From positions 22,801-55,722 of the forward strand of contig JAFMKS010000008.1 of assembly GCA_017852835.1 (NCBI GenBank): a stretch of 32,922 nt of DNA, given 5' to 3'. Positions 25,219 through 32,922 of the stretch are shown one piece after another; within the stretch, counting starts at the first letter, position 1; each line of letters starts with the position of its first letter. The position numbers and the translations under genes were made by a program. The notes under the pieces are model-generated. The model worked only from the letters and a program-made list of their open reading frames with translations. It did not search any database and had not been told where the DNA came from. This DNA comes from Paracoccaceae bacterium (GTDB lineage: Bacteria; Pseudomonadota; Alphaproteobacteria; Rhodobacterales; Rhodobacteraceae).

Positions 25219-27371
25219 GTGTCGCACTAAGCGAACTTGATGCGATCAGCGCCCAAGAATTGGCGGCGCTGATTAAACAATACAATCCAAAATCTAATTC
25301 AAAGCTGATGGTTCAGGCCTATAATTATGGGCGTGAGAAACACGAAGGTCAGTATCGCAAATCTGGCGAACCATATTTCACGCATCCCATCGCTGTTGCA
25401 CAAATTTTAGCAGAGCAAAGATTGGATGATGCCACCATAATCACCGCGCTATTGCATGACACAATTGAAGATACAGAATCGAGCAAACAAGAGATTGCTA
25501 AGCTTTTTTCTTTTGAAATCGCCGAGCTGGTCGATGGAGTTACCAAACTAACCAAAATGCAGCTGTCTTCGATTGAAACGAAAGAGGCAGAAAACCTGCG
25601 CAAATTGTTTTTGGCAATCGCTCAGGACATCCGTGTGATCTTGGTTAAACTTGCTGACCGTTTGCACAACATGCGTACCATTCGTGCAATGAAGCCTGAA
25701 AAACAGGTTCAAAAGGCGCGCGAAACCATGGAAATTTTTGCGCCTCTTGCAGGTCGCATGGGGATGCAGTCCATGCGCGAAGATCTTGAGGATTTGTCGT
25801 TCAGGGTTCTAAACCCAGAGGGGCGCCAGTCTATTATCCGCCGTTTTGTGTCCCTGCAAAAGGAAACTGGAGACGTCATAGAGCGGATCAAATCCGATAT
25901 GCTATTGGAGTTGGAAAAGGCAGATGTCCACGCTGAGATAACAGGCCGAGCAAAGAAACCCTATTCCATCTGGCGCAAGATGGAAGAGAAGAACATTCCT
26001 TTCTCGAGGCTCTCAGACATCTACGGGTTTCGCGCAATTTGCGAAAATGAGGCGGATTGTTATCGAACACTTGGCGTCATTCATCAGCGTTGGCGCGCTG
26101 TTCCAGGCCGTTTCAAAGACTATATCAGTCAACCAAAAAGCAACGGCTATCGTTCGATTCACACCACCGTATCTGGCCGCGACGGAAAGCGGGTCGAGGT
26201 GCAAATTCGAACACGTCAAATGCATGATGTTGCCGAAAGTGGGGTTGCCGCACACTGGTCATATCGCGACGGTGAACGTTCCGAAAATCCGTTTTCTGTC
26301 GATCCAGTTCAGTGGATTACGCGCCTGATCGATCAATTTGATAGTGAGGATGATCACTCTGCTTTTTTGGAGGCAGTCAAGCTTGAGATGTATTCAGATC
26401 AGGTGTTCTGTTTCACGCCAAAAGGTGATGTTTTGAAATTCCCCAAAGGGGCGTCGCCTATTGATTTTGCCTATGCAATTCACACACGTATCGGAAACCG
26501 TTGTGTAGGTGCGAAGGTTGATGGTTTGCGTGTTCCTTTGTGGACGCGTTTGCGCAATGGGCAATCTGTTGAGATCATTGTCGCTCAAGGTCAACAGCCG
26601 CAATCAACCTGGCTTGAAATGGCTGTGACAGGTAAGGCCAAAACGGCCATTCGCCGCGCACTTCGTGAAGCTGATCGGGAACGCTTGGTAAAAATGGGCG
26701 CAGAGTTATTGCGTGCGGCGTTCGAACATGTTGGCAAAAAACCGTCTGACAAGGCGTTGGAATCTGCGGCAACAAAAATGCGACTAAGTGACCGCGAAGA
26801 GATGTTGGCGCGTCTGGGTAGCACCGAATTGCGCCCGCGTGATATAGTGAGTATGATTTATCCAGAAATTGTTGTCGCGGATGTCCCCAAAGTTGACCAA
26901 AAACGAGCGGTCATTGGTTTGGGTGAAGGGCAGCATTTTGACCGACAGCAATGTTGCCAACCGTTGCCGGGCGAACGTATCGTTGGTCTTGCTGCGGCGG
27001 GGCGTGGGGTTGCAGTTCATGCAATCGATTGTGATGTTTTGGCGCGATACGAGGACAACACTGACCTTTGGATCGATTTGCATTGGCAGGATGGAAAACA
27101 CCCAGCCGCCTATGATGTCACGCTTGAACTGACGATCAGCAACGATGCAGGCGTTCTTGGTCGTGTGTGTTCAATGATTGGAGACACTGGTGCCAATATC
27201 TCGGACCTTGTATTTGTCGACCGTAAACCCGATTTTTTCAAAATAGAAATTTCTATCGATTTGAGCGATATTGAGCATTTGCATTCAGTGTTGTCGCGGC
27301 TAGAAGCGGAAACAGAAGTCGCAATGACGAAACGCTTACGTCGTTCAGAACTGGCAAAGACGGTACACTAA
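25215..27371 (+). CDS. Bifunctional (p)ppGpp synthetase/hydrolase (RSH)
   Basis: Stringent-response enzyme of 718 residues. The HD hydrolase domain (about 45-190) has H57 in YFTHPIAVA and H81-D82 in LLHDTIED, so hydrolysis should be active. The synthetase domain (about 240-350) contains YGFRAI and the RFKD motif (residues 299-302). RxKD at this position marks bifunctional enzymes, whereas synthetase-only RelA has an acidic version. The TGS domain begins at about residue 397 ([18 protein letters not shown]), and a C-terminal ACT domain spans about 634-718. The start is a GTG overlapping the rpoZ stop. It appears to be the single long RSH typical of alphaproteobacteria (called rel, relA or spoT). 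Confidence 0.96.
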   Translation: MSVALSELDAISAQELAALIKQYNPKSNSKLMVQAYNYGREKHEGQYRKSGEPYFTHPIAVAQILAEQRLDDATIITALLHDTIEDTESSKQEIAKLFSFEIAELVDGVTKLTKMQLSSIETKEAENLRKLFLAIAQDIRVILVKLADRLHNMRTIRAMKPEKQVQKARETMEIFAPLAGRMGMQSMREDLEDLSFRVLNPEGRQSIIRRFVSLQKETGDVIERIKSDMLLELEKADVHAEITGRAKKPYSIWRKMEEKNIPFSRLSDIYGFRAICENEADCYRTLGVIHQRWRAVPGRFKDYISQPKSNGYRSIHTTVSGRDGKRVEVQIRTRQMHDVAESGVAAHWSYRDGERSENPFSVDPVQWITRLIDQFDSEDDHSAFLEAVKLEMYSDQVFCFTPKGDVLKFPKGASPIDFAYAIHTRIGNRCVGAKVDGLRVPLWTRLRNGQSVEIIVAQGQQPQSTWLEMAVTGKAKTAIRRALREADRERLVKMGAELLRAAFEHVGKKPSDKALESAATKMRLSDREEMLARLGSTELRPRDIVSMIYPEIVVADVPKVDQKRAVIGLGEGQHFDRQQCCQPLPGERIVGLAAAGRGVAVHAIDCDVLARYEDNTDLWIDLHWQDGKHPAAYDVTLELTISNDAGVLGRVCSMIGDTGANISDLVFVDRKPDFFKIEISIDLSDIEHLHSVLSRLEAETEVAMTKRLRRSELAKTVH

Positions 27372-27381
27372 AGGAAGCACA

Positions 27382-28017
27382 GTGGTTTTCAAAAGACGTG
27401 AAAGACCTGCTGTTTTAGATAGGATATACCGCGCGATGTGGCCAAAGGGTGGCTGGACGCGGGCCTTTCACTATGTGCGTCACAGGTTGCGCCGCTTACC
27501 TGATACACCGGAACGCATTGCTCGTGGTATTTGGGCGGGTGTCTTTGTGACATTCACGCCCTTTTATGGGATGCATTTCATTTGTGCAGCCCTCATCGCC
27601 CGCGTGATGAGTGGCAATCTTCTTGCGGCGCTGTTGGGAACATTTTTTGGCAATCCGCTCACATATATTCCGATTGGTGTTGTTTCATTGAAAACCGGTC
27701 ACCTATTGTTGGGAACTGAATTTGTGCATGAACCCGGCGTTCGCGGTCCTGGATTTATTGAGAAATTTGTATGGGCAGCAGACGATCTGCAGGAAAACAT
27801 GATGGCCCTTTTAATGGGGCTTGAAATGGACTGGAGCAGTCTTGCGATCTTCTTTGATGAGGTCTTTTTCCCGTATATGGTCGGTGGAATATTTCCGGGC
27901 GTTTTTGTTGCAACGATTGCCTATTTCCTAACCGTCCCTATTATTCATGCCTATCAAAAGCGTCGTAAGGGTTTGTTCAAAGCGCGTGCTGCACTACGTC
28001 GTAAAGACAAGAACTGA
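27382..28017 (+). CDS. DUF2062 domain-containing membrane protein
   Basis: A 211-residue membrane protein of the DUF2062 family, whose function is unknown. The conserved core is RIARGIWAGVFVTFTPFYG followed by GTFFGNPLTYIP. Hydrophobic helices are seen at about residues 49-80, 82-105 and 158-190. The ends are rich in Arg and Lys, consistent with cytoplasmic termini. It starts at a GTG preceded by AAGGAAG, 10 bases after rsh, and is followed by pdxJ, so it is an operon member. Confidence 0.9.
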   Translation: MVFKRRERPAVLDRIYRAMWPKGGWTRAFHYVRHRLRRLPDTPERIARGIWAGVFVTFTPFYGMHFICAALIARVMSGNLLAALLGTFFGNPLTYIPIGVVSLKTGHLLLGTEFVHEPGVRGPGFIEKFVWAADDLQENMMALLMGLEMDWSSLAIFFDEVFFPYMVGGIFPGVFVATIAYFLTVPIIHAYQKRRKGLFKARAALRRKDKN

Positions 28018-28046
28018 TTTAAACGCATTCAAAACATGAGGATGGG

Positions 28047-28787
28047 ATGTCAAAGTTAAGACTTGGTGTGAATATTGATCATGTTGCAACCGTTCGCAAT
28101 GCGCGTGGTTCGGCATACCCCGACCCCGTTCGCGCGGCCATCTTGGCGCAAAGTGCAGGCGCTGACGGCATCACCGCCCATCTGCGTGAGGATCGTCGCC
28201 ATATCGTAGACGATGATATTGAACGCATGATGGACGCGATTAATCTACCACTGAATTTCGAAATGGCCGCAACGGATGAAATGCAGGCGATCGCATTGCG
28301 TCACAAACCACATGCCGTCTGCATCGTCCCAGAACGCCGGGAAGAACGTACCACAGAAGGTGGGCTTGAGGTTGCGCGCGAAGAAAACCGATTGGCCCAT
28401 TTCATTGCACCTCTGCGCGATGCTGGGTGTCGGGTTTCAATATTTATCGCGGCCGATAAACGCCAGATTGATGCCGCTCATCGCATCGGCGCACAAGTTA
28501 TCGAATTACACACTGGGGCCTATTGCGATTATCATTATGAAGGCAAATTTGAAGCACGCGATCAAGAATTAGCGCGTCTGACCGAGATGGCCGTTTATGC
28601 GCATTCGTTGGGACTAGAGGTGCATGCAGGCCACGGACTCACCTATGACACTGTGGCACCGATTGCGAGGCTGCCGCAACTCATGGAACTTAACATCGGT
28701 CATTTTTTGATTGGTGAGGCTGTTTTTGTCGGCCTAGAAGGTGCCATTGCGCAAATGCGCAGTCTTATGGATGAGGCGCGTGGATGA
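28047..28787 (+). CDS. pdxJ: Pyridoxine 5'-phosphate synthase
   Basis: Condenses 1-deoxyxylulose 5-phosphate with 3-amino-2-oxopropyl phosphate to make vitamin B6. The TIM-barrel landmarks are [16 protein letters not shown] at the start, [23 protein letters not shown], and HAGHGLTYD near the C-terminus. The 246 residues are typical. A GAGGA site is upstream. The stop overlaps the acpS start, an arrangement shared with many proteobacteria. Confidence 0.97.
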   Translation: MSKLRLGVNIDHVATVRNARGSAYPDPVRAAILAQSAGADGITAHLREDRRHIVDDDIERMMDAINLPLNFEMAATDEMQAIALRHKPHAVCIVPERREERTTEGGLEVAREENRLAHFIAPLRDAGCRVSIFIAADKRQIDAAHRIGAQVIELHTGAYCDYHYEGKFEARDQELARLTEMAVYAHSLGLEVHAGHGLTYDTVAPIARLPQLMELNIGHFLIGEAVFVGLEGAIAQMRSLMDEARG

Positions 28788-29185
28788 TTATCGGCATCGG
28801 AACCGATCTTGCCAATATTGATCGCATCCAAGCCGTTTTGGAGCGTCACGGAGATCGATTTCGAAACCGTGTGTTCACAGACATTGAACAATCCAAAGCC
28901 AAGCGCCGAATGAATGAGGCGGGAACGCTTGCCAAACGCTGGGCTGCAAAAGAGGCCTGTTCCAAGGCTCTGGGGACAGGTCTACGCATGGGGATCGCAT
29001 GGAAAGACATGGCCGTGCACAACCTAAAGACGGGCGAGCCGAGGATGACCCTAACAGGATGGGCAAAAAAACGTTTAGATGACTTGGTTCCCGATACGCA
29101 TGAGGCAATCGTGCATGTAACCTTGACCGATGATCACCCTTGGGCGCAGGCCTTTGTTGTGATCGAAGCGCGGTTGAAAACTTGA
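28784..29185 (+). CDS. acpS: Holo-[acyl-carrier-protein] synthase
   Basis: Transfers the 4'-phosphopantetheine group of CoA to acyl carrier protein. The magnesium and CoA-binding residues D8 ([13 protein letters not shown]) and E57 ([15 protein letters not shown]) are in their standard places. The length, 133 residues, is normal. Translationally coupled to pdxJ by ATGA. A dyad symmetry starts at the stop codon and runs towards lepB. Confidence 0.97.
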   Translation: MIIGIGTDLANIDRIQAVLERHGDRFRNRVFTDIEQSKAKRRMNEAGTLAKRWAAKEACSKALGTGLRMGIAWKDMAVHNLKTGEPRMTLTGWAKKRLDDLVPDTHEAIVHVTLTDDHPWAQAFVVIEARLKT

Positions 29186-29201
29186 CTCCTATGCAGTCAA
29201 G
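29181..29201. promoter_or_regulatory. Dyad symmetry between acpS and lepB
   Basis: CTTGACT (29181-29187) and AGTCAAG (29195-29201) are perfect inverted 7-mers with a 7-base spacer, starting at the acpS stop codon and 34 bases before lepB. The left arm also contains TTGACT, a good -35-like element, but no clear -10 follows. It could be an operator, a weak attenuator or a processing hairpin. Confidence 0.4.
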
Positions 29202-29235
29202 GCGCATGTAGCGGATAGCAATACAGGAGCGCGGA

Positions 29236-30075
29236 ATGGCAGCGAAAGAAGAAAAATCTCAGAACGGCATTTTAGAAACGATTAAGACCATCGTTTATGC
29301 TCTTTTGCTGGCTGGACTGTTTCGTTCGTTGTTGTTTCAGCCGTTTTGGATTCCATCTGGATCGATGAAATCAACGCTGCTTATTGGCGATTTCCTGTTT
29401 GTAAATAAAATGGCTTATGGTTACTCCTATGCCTCGTGTCCCAGCGTTATTATCCCTGCAGTAGGCATCAATGTTGATGCAGAGGACCTGTGTGGTTTCA
29501 TGAAAGGGAACAACAAACGCTTGCTTGGTGGTGAACCACAGCGTGGTGACGTGGTTGTGTTCCGTCATCCTGTTACAGGGCGCGATTACATTAAACGTTT
29601 GATTGGCGTTCCCGGGGATCGTGTTCAAATGAAGGGTGGTAAAATCATTTTGAATGGAACTGAAGTGCCGCAACAAACCATTGAACCATTTGTTGAGGTG
29701 ATGGGTCCACAGGGGTCGTTTAAAAACCGTCCACGTTGTTCAAATGGTGCGGTTGGTGACGGTGGCGACTGCGTGAAAACACGGATGCTAGAAACCTTGC
29801 CAAACGGTGTCACACACGAAGTTTTGGATATTGGCCGCGCATACACTGATGATACAGCGGTGTTCACTGTTCCCGAAGGTCACTTCTTTTTCATGGGGGA
29901 CAACCGTGACAATTCTCTGGATAGCCGTGTTAAGCAAGTTCAGGGCGGTGTTGGTTTTGTTCCATACGAAGATTTAATTGGCCGCGCGGATCGTATCATG
30001 TTTTCGTCCGCTGGACGTTCCATGTTGTTCTTCTGGACATGGCGTGGCGATCGTTTCTTTCAGGCGATCAATTGA
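29236..30075 (+). CDS. lepB: Signal peptidase I
   Basis: Membrane-bound peptidase that removes Sec and Tat signal peptides. One N-terminal membrane helix (about residues 16-36) is followed by the catalytic Ser/Lys pair, S43 in [10 protein letters not shown] and K120 in [13 protein letters not shown]. The C-terminal box E ([14 protein letters not shown]) is intact. Its 279 residues include an extra loop with cysteines ([25 protein letters not shown]), as in other alphaproteobacterial enzymes. The stop overlaps the rnc TTG start. Confidence 0.96.
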   Translation: MAAKEEKSQNGILETIKTIVYALLLAGLFRSLLFQPFWIPSGSMKSTLLIGDFLFVNKMAYGYSYASCPSVIIPAVGINVDAEDLCGFMKGNNKRLLGGEPQRGDVVVFRHPVTGRDYIKRLIGVPGDRVQMKGGKIILNGTEVPQQTIEPFVEVMGPQGSFKNRPRCSNGAVGDGGDCVKTRMLETLPNGVTHEVLDIGRAYTDDTAVFTVPEGHFFFMGDNRDNSLDSRVKQVQGGVGFVPYEDLIGRADRIMFSSAGRSMLFFWTWRGDRFFQAIN

Positions 30076-30755
30076 ACCGATCACACGACATAGAACACTT
30101 TGAAAAGCGTTTGGGCTATCACTTCCAAACGCTTTCGCATTTGCAAGAGGCACTGACACATCCATCCCGTGGCAGTGCCACGCGACAGGACAATCAGCGA
30201 TTGGAATTTTTAGGTGATCGCGTTCTGGGGCTGGTGATGGCCCAAGCATTGTTAGAGCGTGACCCCACCGCGAGCGAAGGCTTGTTAGCGCCAAGATACA
30301 ACGCGCTTGTCCGAAAAGAGGCCTGTGCATCAGTTGCGCGGGATATTGATATTGGTGCGGTGTTAAAACTTGGACGTTCTGAAATGATGTCAGGTGGGCG
30401 TCGCAAAGATGCCTTGCTTGCAGATGCGCTGGAAGCTGTGATCGCGGCGATCTATTTGGATGGCGGGTTCCCCGCGGCACAGCAGGTCATCTTGGCGCTA
30501 TGGGGGGATCGTGTGACAATGGTTAAGGCCGACGCACGAGACGCTAAAACCACATTGCAAGAATGGGCGCAAAGTCGCGGTTTCACCCCACCGAAATACA
30601 CAGTTTTACATCGCACAGGCCCAGATCATGCACCCGTCTTTACAATCGAAGTCAAACTCGATGACGGACAAAGTGATCGTGCTGTTGCAGGCAGTAAGCG
30701 CAATGCAGAACAAGCAGCGGCAAAAGCCCTATTAGAGAAGTTGGAAGCATCATGA
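30072..30755 (+). CDS. rnc: Ribonuclease III
   Basis: Double-stranded-RNA endonuclease that processes rRNA and some mRNAs. I place the start at TTG 30072, which overlaps the lepB stop (TTGA) and gives 227 residues, almost exactly the E. coli length. The only upstream ATG (30039) lies inside lepB. The signature [13 protein letters not shown] has E45 and D49, and the second acidic pair D118/E121 is in [14 protein letters not shown]. The position before RLEFLGD holds Gln where many homologues have Glu. A double-stranded RNA-binding domain ([17 protein letters not shown] ... [14 protein letters not shown]) ends the protein. Confidence 0.94.
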   Translation: MNRSHDIEHFEKRLGYHFQTLSHLQEALTHPSRGSATRQDNQRLEFLGDRVLGLVMAQALLERDPTASEGLLAPRYNALVRKEACASVARDIDIGAVLKLGRSEMMSGGRRKDALLADALEAVIAAIYLDGGFPAAQQVILALWGDRVTMVKADARDAKTTLQEWAQSRGFTPPKYTVLHRTGPDHAPVFTIEVKLDDGQSDRAVAGSKRNAEQAAAKALLEKLEAS

Positions 30756-31657
30756 CAAAAGCAGGTTTCATCGCACTGATTGGTGAACCGAATGCCGGTA
30801 AATCAACACTTTTGAACCAAATGGTCGGGGCTAAGGTTTCAATCGTAACGCACAAAGTTCAAACGACGCGTACGCGCATCAGAGGTGTCGCGATTGAAGG
30901 TGATGCGCAAATCGTTTTCGTTGATACACCCGGCCTGTTTAAACCACGCCGCAGATTGGACCGCGCAATGGTCGCCGCCGCGTGGGGCGGGGCCGCGGAC
31001 GCGGATGTTATTGTTTTATTGATTGAGGCGCACAGAGGTATGACCGAGGGTGTTGAACGTATTTTGGCCGAATTGGGTGATATTGCAGAAGGACGCACCG
31101 TTGCCTTGGCCATTAACAAGATTGACCGCGTCAAAGCAAAAGAATTGCTATCGCTGTCGCAAAAAATGAATGACGCATTTACCTTTGAACAAACCTTTAT
31201 GATCTCTGCAGAGCGTGGATATGGCGTCAATGATTTGCGCGGGTGGCTTGGGGATAAGTTGCCAGAGGGTCCATGGCTTTATCCTGAGGATCAAATTGCC
31301 GATCTTCCAATGCGCATGATCGCAGCCGAAATGACACGTGAGAAATTGACCCTAAGGCTGCATCAAGAGCTACCCTACCAATTGACGGTGGAAACTGAAA
31401 ATTGGGAAGAACGCAAAGATGGCAGCGCGCGTATTGAGCAGGTGATCTATGTCACACGCGACGGCCACAAAGGGATCGTTCTGGGCAATAAGGGTGAAAC
31501 GATCAAGGCCATTTCAAAAGCCGCGCGGGAAGAGTTGGAAACCTTTATGGGGCGTCGGGTGCATCTTTTCTGTCAGGTGAAAGTCCGTGAAAAATGGCTT
31601 GATGAAGCAGAGCGTTACACTGAAATGGGTCTGGATTTCAAAGATGGAAATGCATGA
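30752..31657 (+). CDS. era: GTPase Era
   Basis: Ras-like GTPase with a KH domain that binds the 3' end of 16S rRNA during 30S assembly. G1 is GEPNAGKS (residues 11-18), G3 is DTPG and G4 is NKID. The KH domain contains VILGNKGE-type residues ([15 protein letters not shown]). The length, 301 residues, is normal. Start overlaps the rnc stop (ATGA), the standard rnc-era pairing. Confidence 0.97.
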   Translation: MTKAGFIALIGEPNAGKSTLLNQMVGAKVSIVTHKVQTTRTRIRGVAIEGDAQIVFVDTPGLFKPRRRLDRAMVAAAWGGAADADVIVLLIEAHRGMTEGVERILAELGDIAEGRTVALAINKIDRVKAKELLSLSQKMNDAFTFEQTFMISAERGYGVNDLRGWLGDKLPEGPWLYPEDQIADLPMRMIAAEMTREKLTLRLHQELPYQLTVETENWEERKDGSARIEQVIYVTRDGHKGIVLGNKGETIKAISKAAREELETFMGRRVHLFCQVKVREKWLDEAERYTEMGLDFKDGNA

Positions 31658-31974
31658 GCAGACTAGCAAGCGAATTTTGGGTTAAAGCCTATCTGAAAAC
31701 CTTATCGCTTCGGGGTATTTCTGCGTTTGTTACTGCGCATGGTGATGATCAAGCGGGTGCAATTTTGATAAAGTTGGCTCCATTGGATGGTACCTCTACA
31801 CTTTATCAAAGAGGGTTCGATCTTGATACTGGCACGCCAACTTGGACAGTATTCGCACAGGGTGATGAATCTGAAGTCGATGCGATGATTGCGCGGCAGC
31901 GGTCTTTTGACCCTGATCTTTGGGTCTTGGAAGTCGAAAACCCGTTAAAAGATGCGCATTTGATTGATCCTTAG
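31654..31974 (+). CDS. DUF1491 family protein
   Basis: A 106-residue soluble protein of the alphaproteobacterial DUF1491 family, of unknown function. Blocks seen are FWVKAYLKTLSLRGI, GAILIKL, and the C-terminal ARQRSFDPDLWVLEVEN. Coupled to era by ATGA and followed by recO, which is its usual location in Rhodobacterales. Confidence 0.88.
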   Translation: MSRLASEFWVKAYLKTLSLRGISAFVTAHGDDQAGAILIKLAPLDGTSTLYQRGFDLDTGTPTWTVFAQGDESEVDAMIARQRSFDPDLWVLEVENPLKDAHLIDP

Positions 31975-32030
31975 TCAGCGTTTTCGATTGATATAGTGAC
32001 AGCTTGGAAACCGCTGCCTATATCTGTCCC

Positions 32031-32756
32031 ATGGAATGGCGCGATCAGGGCATATTGTTAGGCACGACACCCTTTGGTGAAACTGCCGTTATTGTGGATG
32101 CCTTGACACAGGAAAATGGCCGTGTGCGTGCCGTTCTACGGGGCGGTCAATCCAGAAAATTTCGTCCAATACTGCAGATGGGAAATATCCTGGATATCAC
32201 ATGGCGTGCGCGCTTAAGCGAGCACATGGGAAGCGTACAGGTCGATGTAATAAAGTCTTACCCAGAAATATTAGATAGTCGGTTAACCCTAGCGGGGGTT
32301 GCGGCATCAAGTTCAATGCTTTTAACATTTGTTGAGGATCGTGATCCACAACCGCAGATGTTTGGCGCTACCAAAAAATTATATGACCTTTTGATACATC
32401 CAGACATTTGGTGCGTTGGATATTTCTACTGGGAGCTTGCCTTGTTAGAAGCGCTTGGATTTGGCCTAGACCTATCCAAATGTGTTGTGACTGGAGACAC
32501 CGAAAATTTGCTTTACCTCTCACCAAAATCAGGTTGCGCGGTAAGTCAGCGGGCAGCAGGGGAATGGGCCGATCGCCTCTTACCAATGCCGCGCATCGTG
32601 ATAGGAAAAGACAAACACATATCCGACGTATTTGATGGTTTGCAGGTTCTCTCATATTTTTGGTTGAACAAGGTGATACCGGCGTTGGGTGTAACGACCA
32701 TGCCCAAGGCGCGTGAACGTTTCATAGATATTATGCAGCGTCACACAGTTGTCTAA
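32031..32756 (+). CDS. recO: DNA repair protein RecO
   Basis: Recombination mediator that loads RecA on SSB-coated DNA with RecR. The N-terminal OB-fold begins EWRDQGILLGTTPFGETAVIVDALT and continues to VRAVLRGGQSRK. The central helical region contains YFYWELALLEALGFGLDLSKC, and a zinc-finger-like area with SPKSGCAVS follows. The ATG at 32031 is preferred to an upstream TTG at 32004, because homologues start at MEWRD. The length is 241 residues. It is the last protein gene of the operon. Confidence 0.95.
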   Translation: MEWRDQGILLGTTPFGETAVIVDALTQENGRVRAVLRGGQSRKFRPILQMGNILDITWRARLSEHMGSVQVDVIKSYPEILDSRLTLAGVAASSSMLLTFVEDRDPQPQMFGATKKLYDLLIHPDIWCVGYFYWELALLEALGFGLDLSKCVVTGDTENLLYLSPKSGCAVSQRAAGEWADRLLPMPRIVIGKDKHISDVFDGLQVLSYFWLNKVIPALGVTTMPKARERFIDIMQRHTVV

Positions 32757-32784
32757 CAATCCGTCAAAAAAGTACATTTTCCAC

Positions 32785-32813
32785 TGGACACTCTGTGCTC
32801 TTCACCATAGAAC
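32785..32813 (+). promoter_or_regulatory. Candidate promoter of the tRNA-Phe gene
   Basis: TGGACA (32785-32790) and TAGAAC (32808-32813) are 17 bases apart, close to the housekeeping sigma consensus for the -35 element and weaker for the -10. The predicted start lies about 25 bases before the mature tRNA. It follows the recO stop and makes a separate transcript likely. Confidence 0.45.
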
Positions 32814-32823
32814 GCCATCACCC

Positions 32824-32839
32824 AAAGCGTTCACGCTTT
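32824..32839 (+). other. Hairpin immediately before tRNA-Phe
   Basis: AAAGCG (32824-32829), loop TTCA, CGCTTT (32834-32839): a perfect 6-bp stem four bases before the mature 5' end of the tRNA. No T run follows, so it is probably part of the precursor leader and not a terminator for recO. Confidence 0.45.
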
Positions 32840-32843
32840 CCGT

Positions 32844-32918
32844 GCCCGGGTAGCTCAGGGGTAGAGCAGTGGATTGAAAATCCTCGTGTCGGTGGTTCGA
32901 TTCCGCCCCCGGGCACCA
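32844..32918 (+). tRNA. tRNA-Phe (anticodon GAA)
   Basis: A 75-base cloverleaf with encoded CCA. Acceptor GCCCGGG/CCCGGGC, D arm GCTC/GAGC with loop AGGGGTA, anticodon loop TTGAAAA giving GAA, variable region GTGTC, T arm GGTGG/CCGCC with loop TTCGATT, discriminator A. The anticodon stem GTGGA/TCCTC has a single U-U mismatch at its second pair. All other pairs fit, including one G-U in the T stem. Phenylalanine identity follows from the anticodon. Confidence 0.97.
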
Positions 32919-32922
32919 CTTT

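Noticed and set aside
32824-32839. Stem before tRNA-Phe as the recO terminator
   Set aside because: No T run follows the stem and it lies within the likely tRNA precursor.
1-32922. Mobile elements, CRISPR arrays or phage genes
   Set aside because: No transposase, integrase, direct-repeat array or phage structural gene was seen on either strand.

Overview
The window looks like a chromosomal core segment of an alphaproteobacterium, most probably a marine Rhodobacterales (Roseobacter-type) species. The basis is gene content and order rather than any database search: DUF1285, DUF1491, zf-CHCC, a single bifunctional RSH gene after rpoZ, the block rsh-DUF2062-pdxJ-acpS-lepB-rnc-era-DUF1491-recO, glcDEF, and remnants of small 'DEAGA(V/I)TIEWVVLTAG' pilin-like proteins. 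Base composition is near-balanced by eye and even across the window. I see no insertion sequence, prophage, integrase or CRISPR array.

Layout. 1-1490: 3' part of nth (endonuclease III) coupled to a PfkB-family adenosine kinase. 1487-2312: a minus-strand gene fragment, a gene-free stretch and an unrecognised protein. 2321-2946: HIT-family hydrolase and a zf-CHCC zinc-finger protein. 2947-3930: about 1 kb without an intact gene, holding two tandem decayed copies of a pilin-like gene. 3931-7319: polA, convergent with a DUF1285 gene. 7386-13969: a tightly coupled four-gene set, MoxR AAA+ ATPase, degenerate DUF58, BatA-like/DUF4159 fusion, and a membrane VWA-like/amidotransferase-fold protein. 14038-17908: glcD-glcE-glcF, the three-subunit glycolate dehydrogenase. 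17976-18758: secreted trypsin-like protease. 18761-19343: small heat-shock protein with a heat-shock-type promoter and a candidate ROSE-type RNA thermometer. 19347-20473 (minus): rbfA coupled to a secreted phosphodiester glycosidase. 20556-21365: dapB. 21370-23343 (minus): ispH, a methyltransferase and rnhA. 23501-24094 (minus): NYN/LabA-like protein with a strong terminator. 24203-32756: folK, then rpoZ-rsh-DUF2062-pdxJ-acpS-lepB-rnc-era-DUF1491-recO. 32844-32918: tRNA-Phe(GAA).

How the genes fit together. Many neighbours overlap by four bases (ATGA, GTGA or TTGA), so translational coupling is the rule: nth/adenosine kinase, moxR/DUF58, DUF4159/VWA-like, glcD/glcE, rbfA/glycosidase, ispH/methyltransferase, rpoZ/rsh, pdxJ/acpS, lepB/rnc, rnc/era and era/DUF1491. 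The right-hand operon joins stringent-response signalling, cofactor and acyl-carrier-protein maturation, protein export, RNA processing, ribosome assembly and DNA repair.

The parts least explained by known biology are the MoxR-DUF58-DUF4159-VWA-like set, whose metal-binding motifs are mostly lost, the pair of decaying pilin-like genes, and the putative RNA thermometer. Everything else is ordinary housekeeping.
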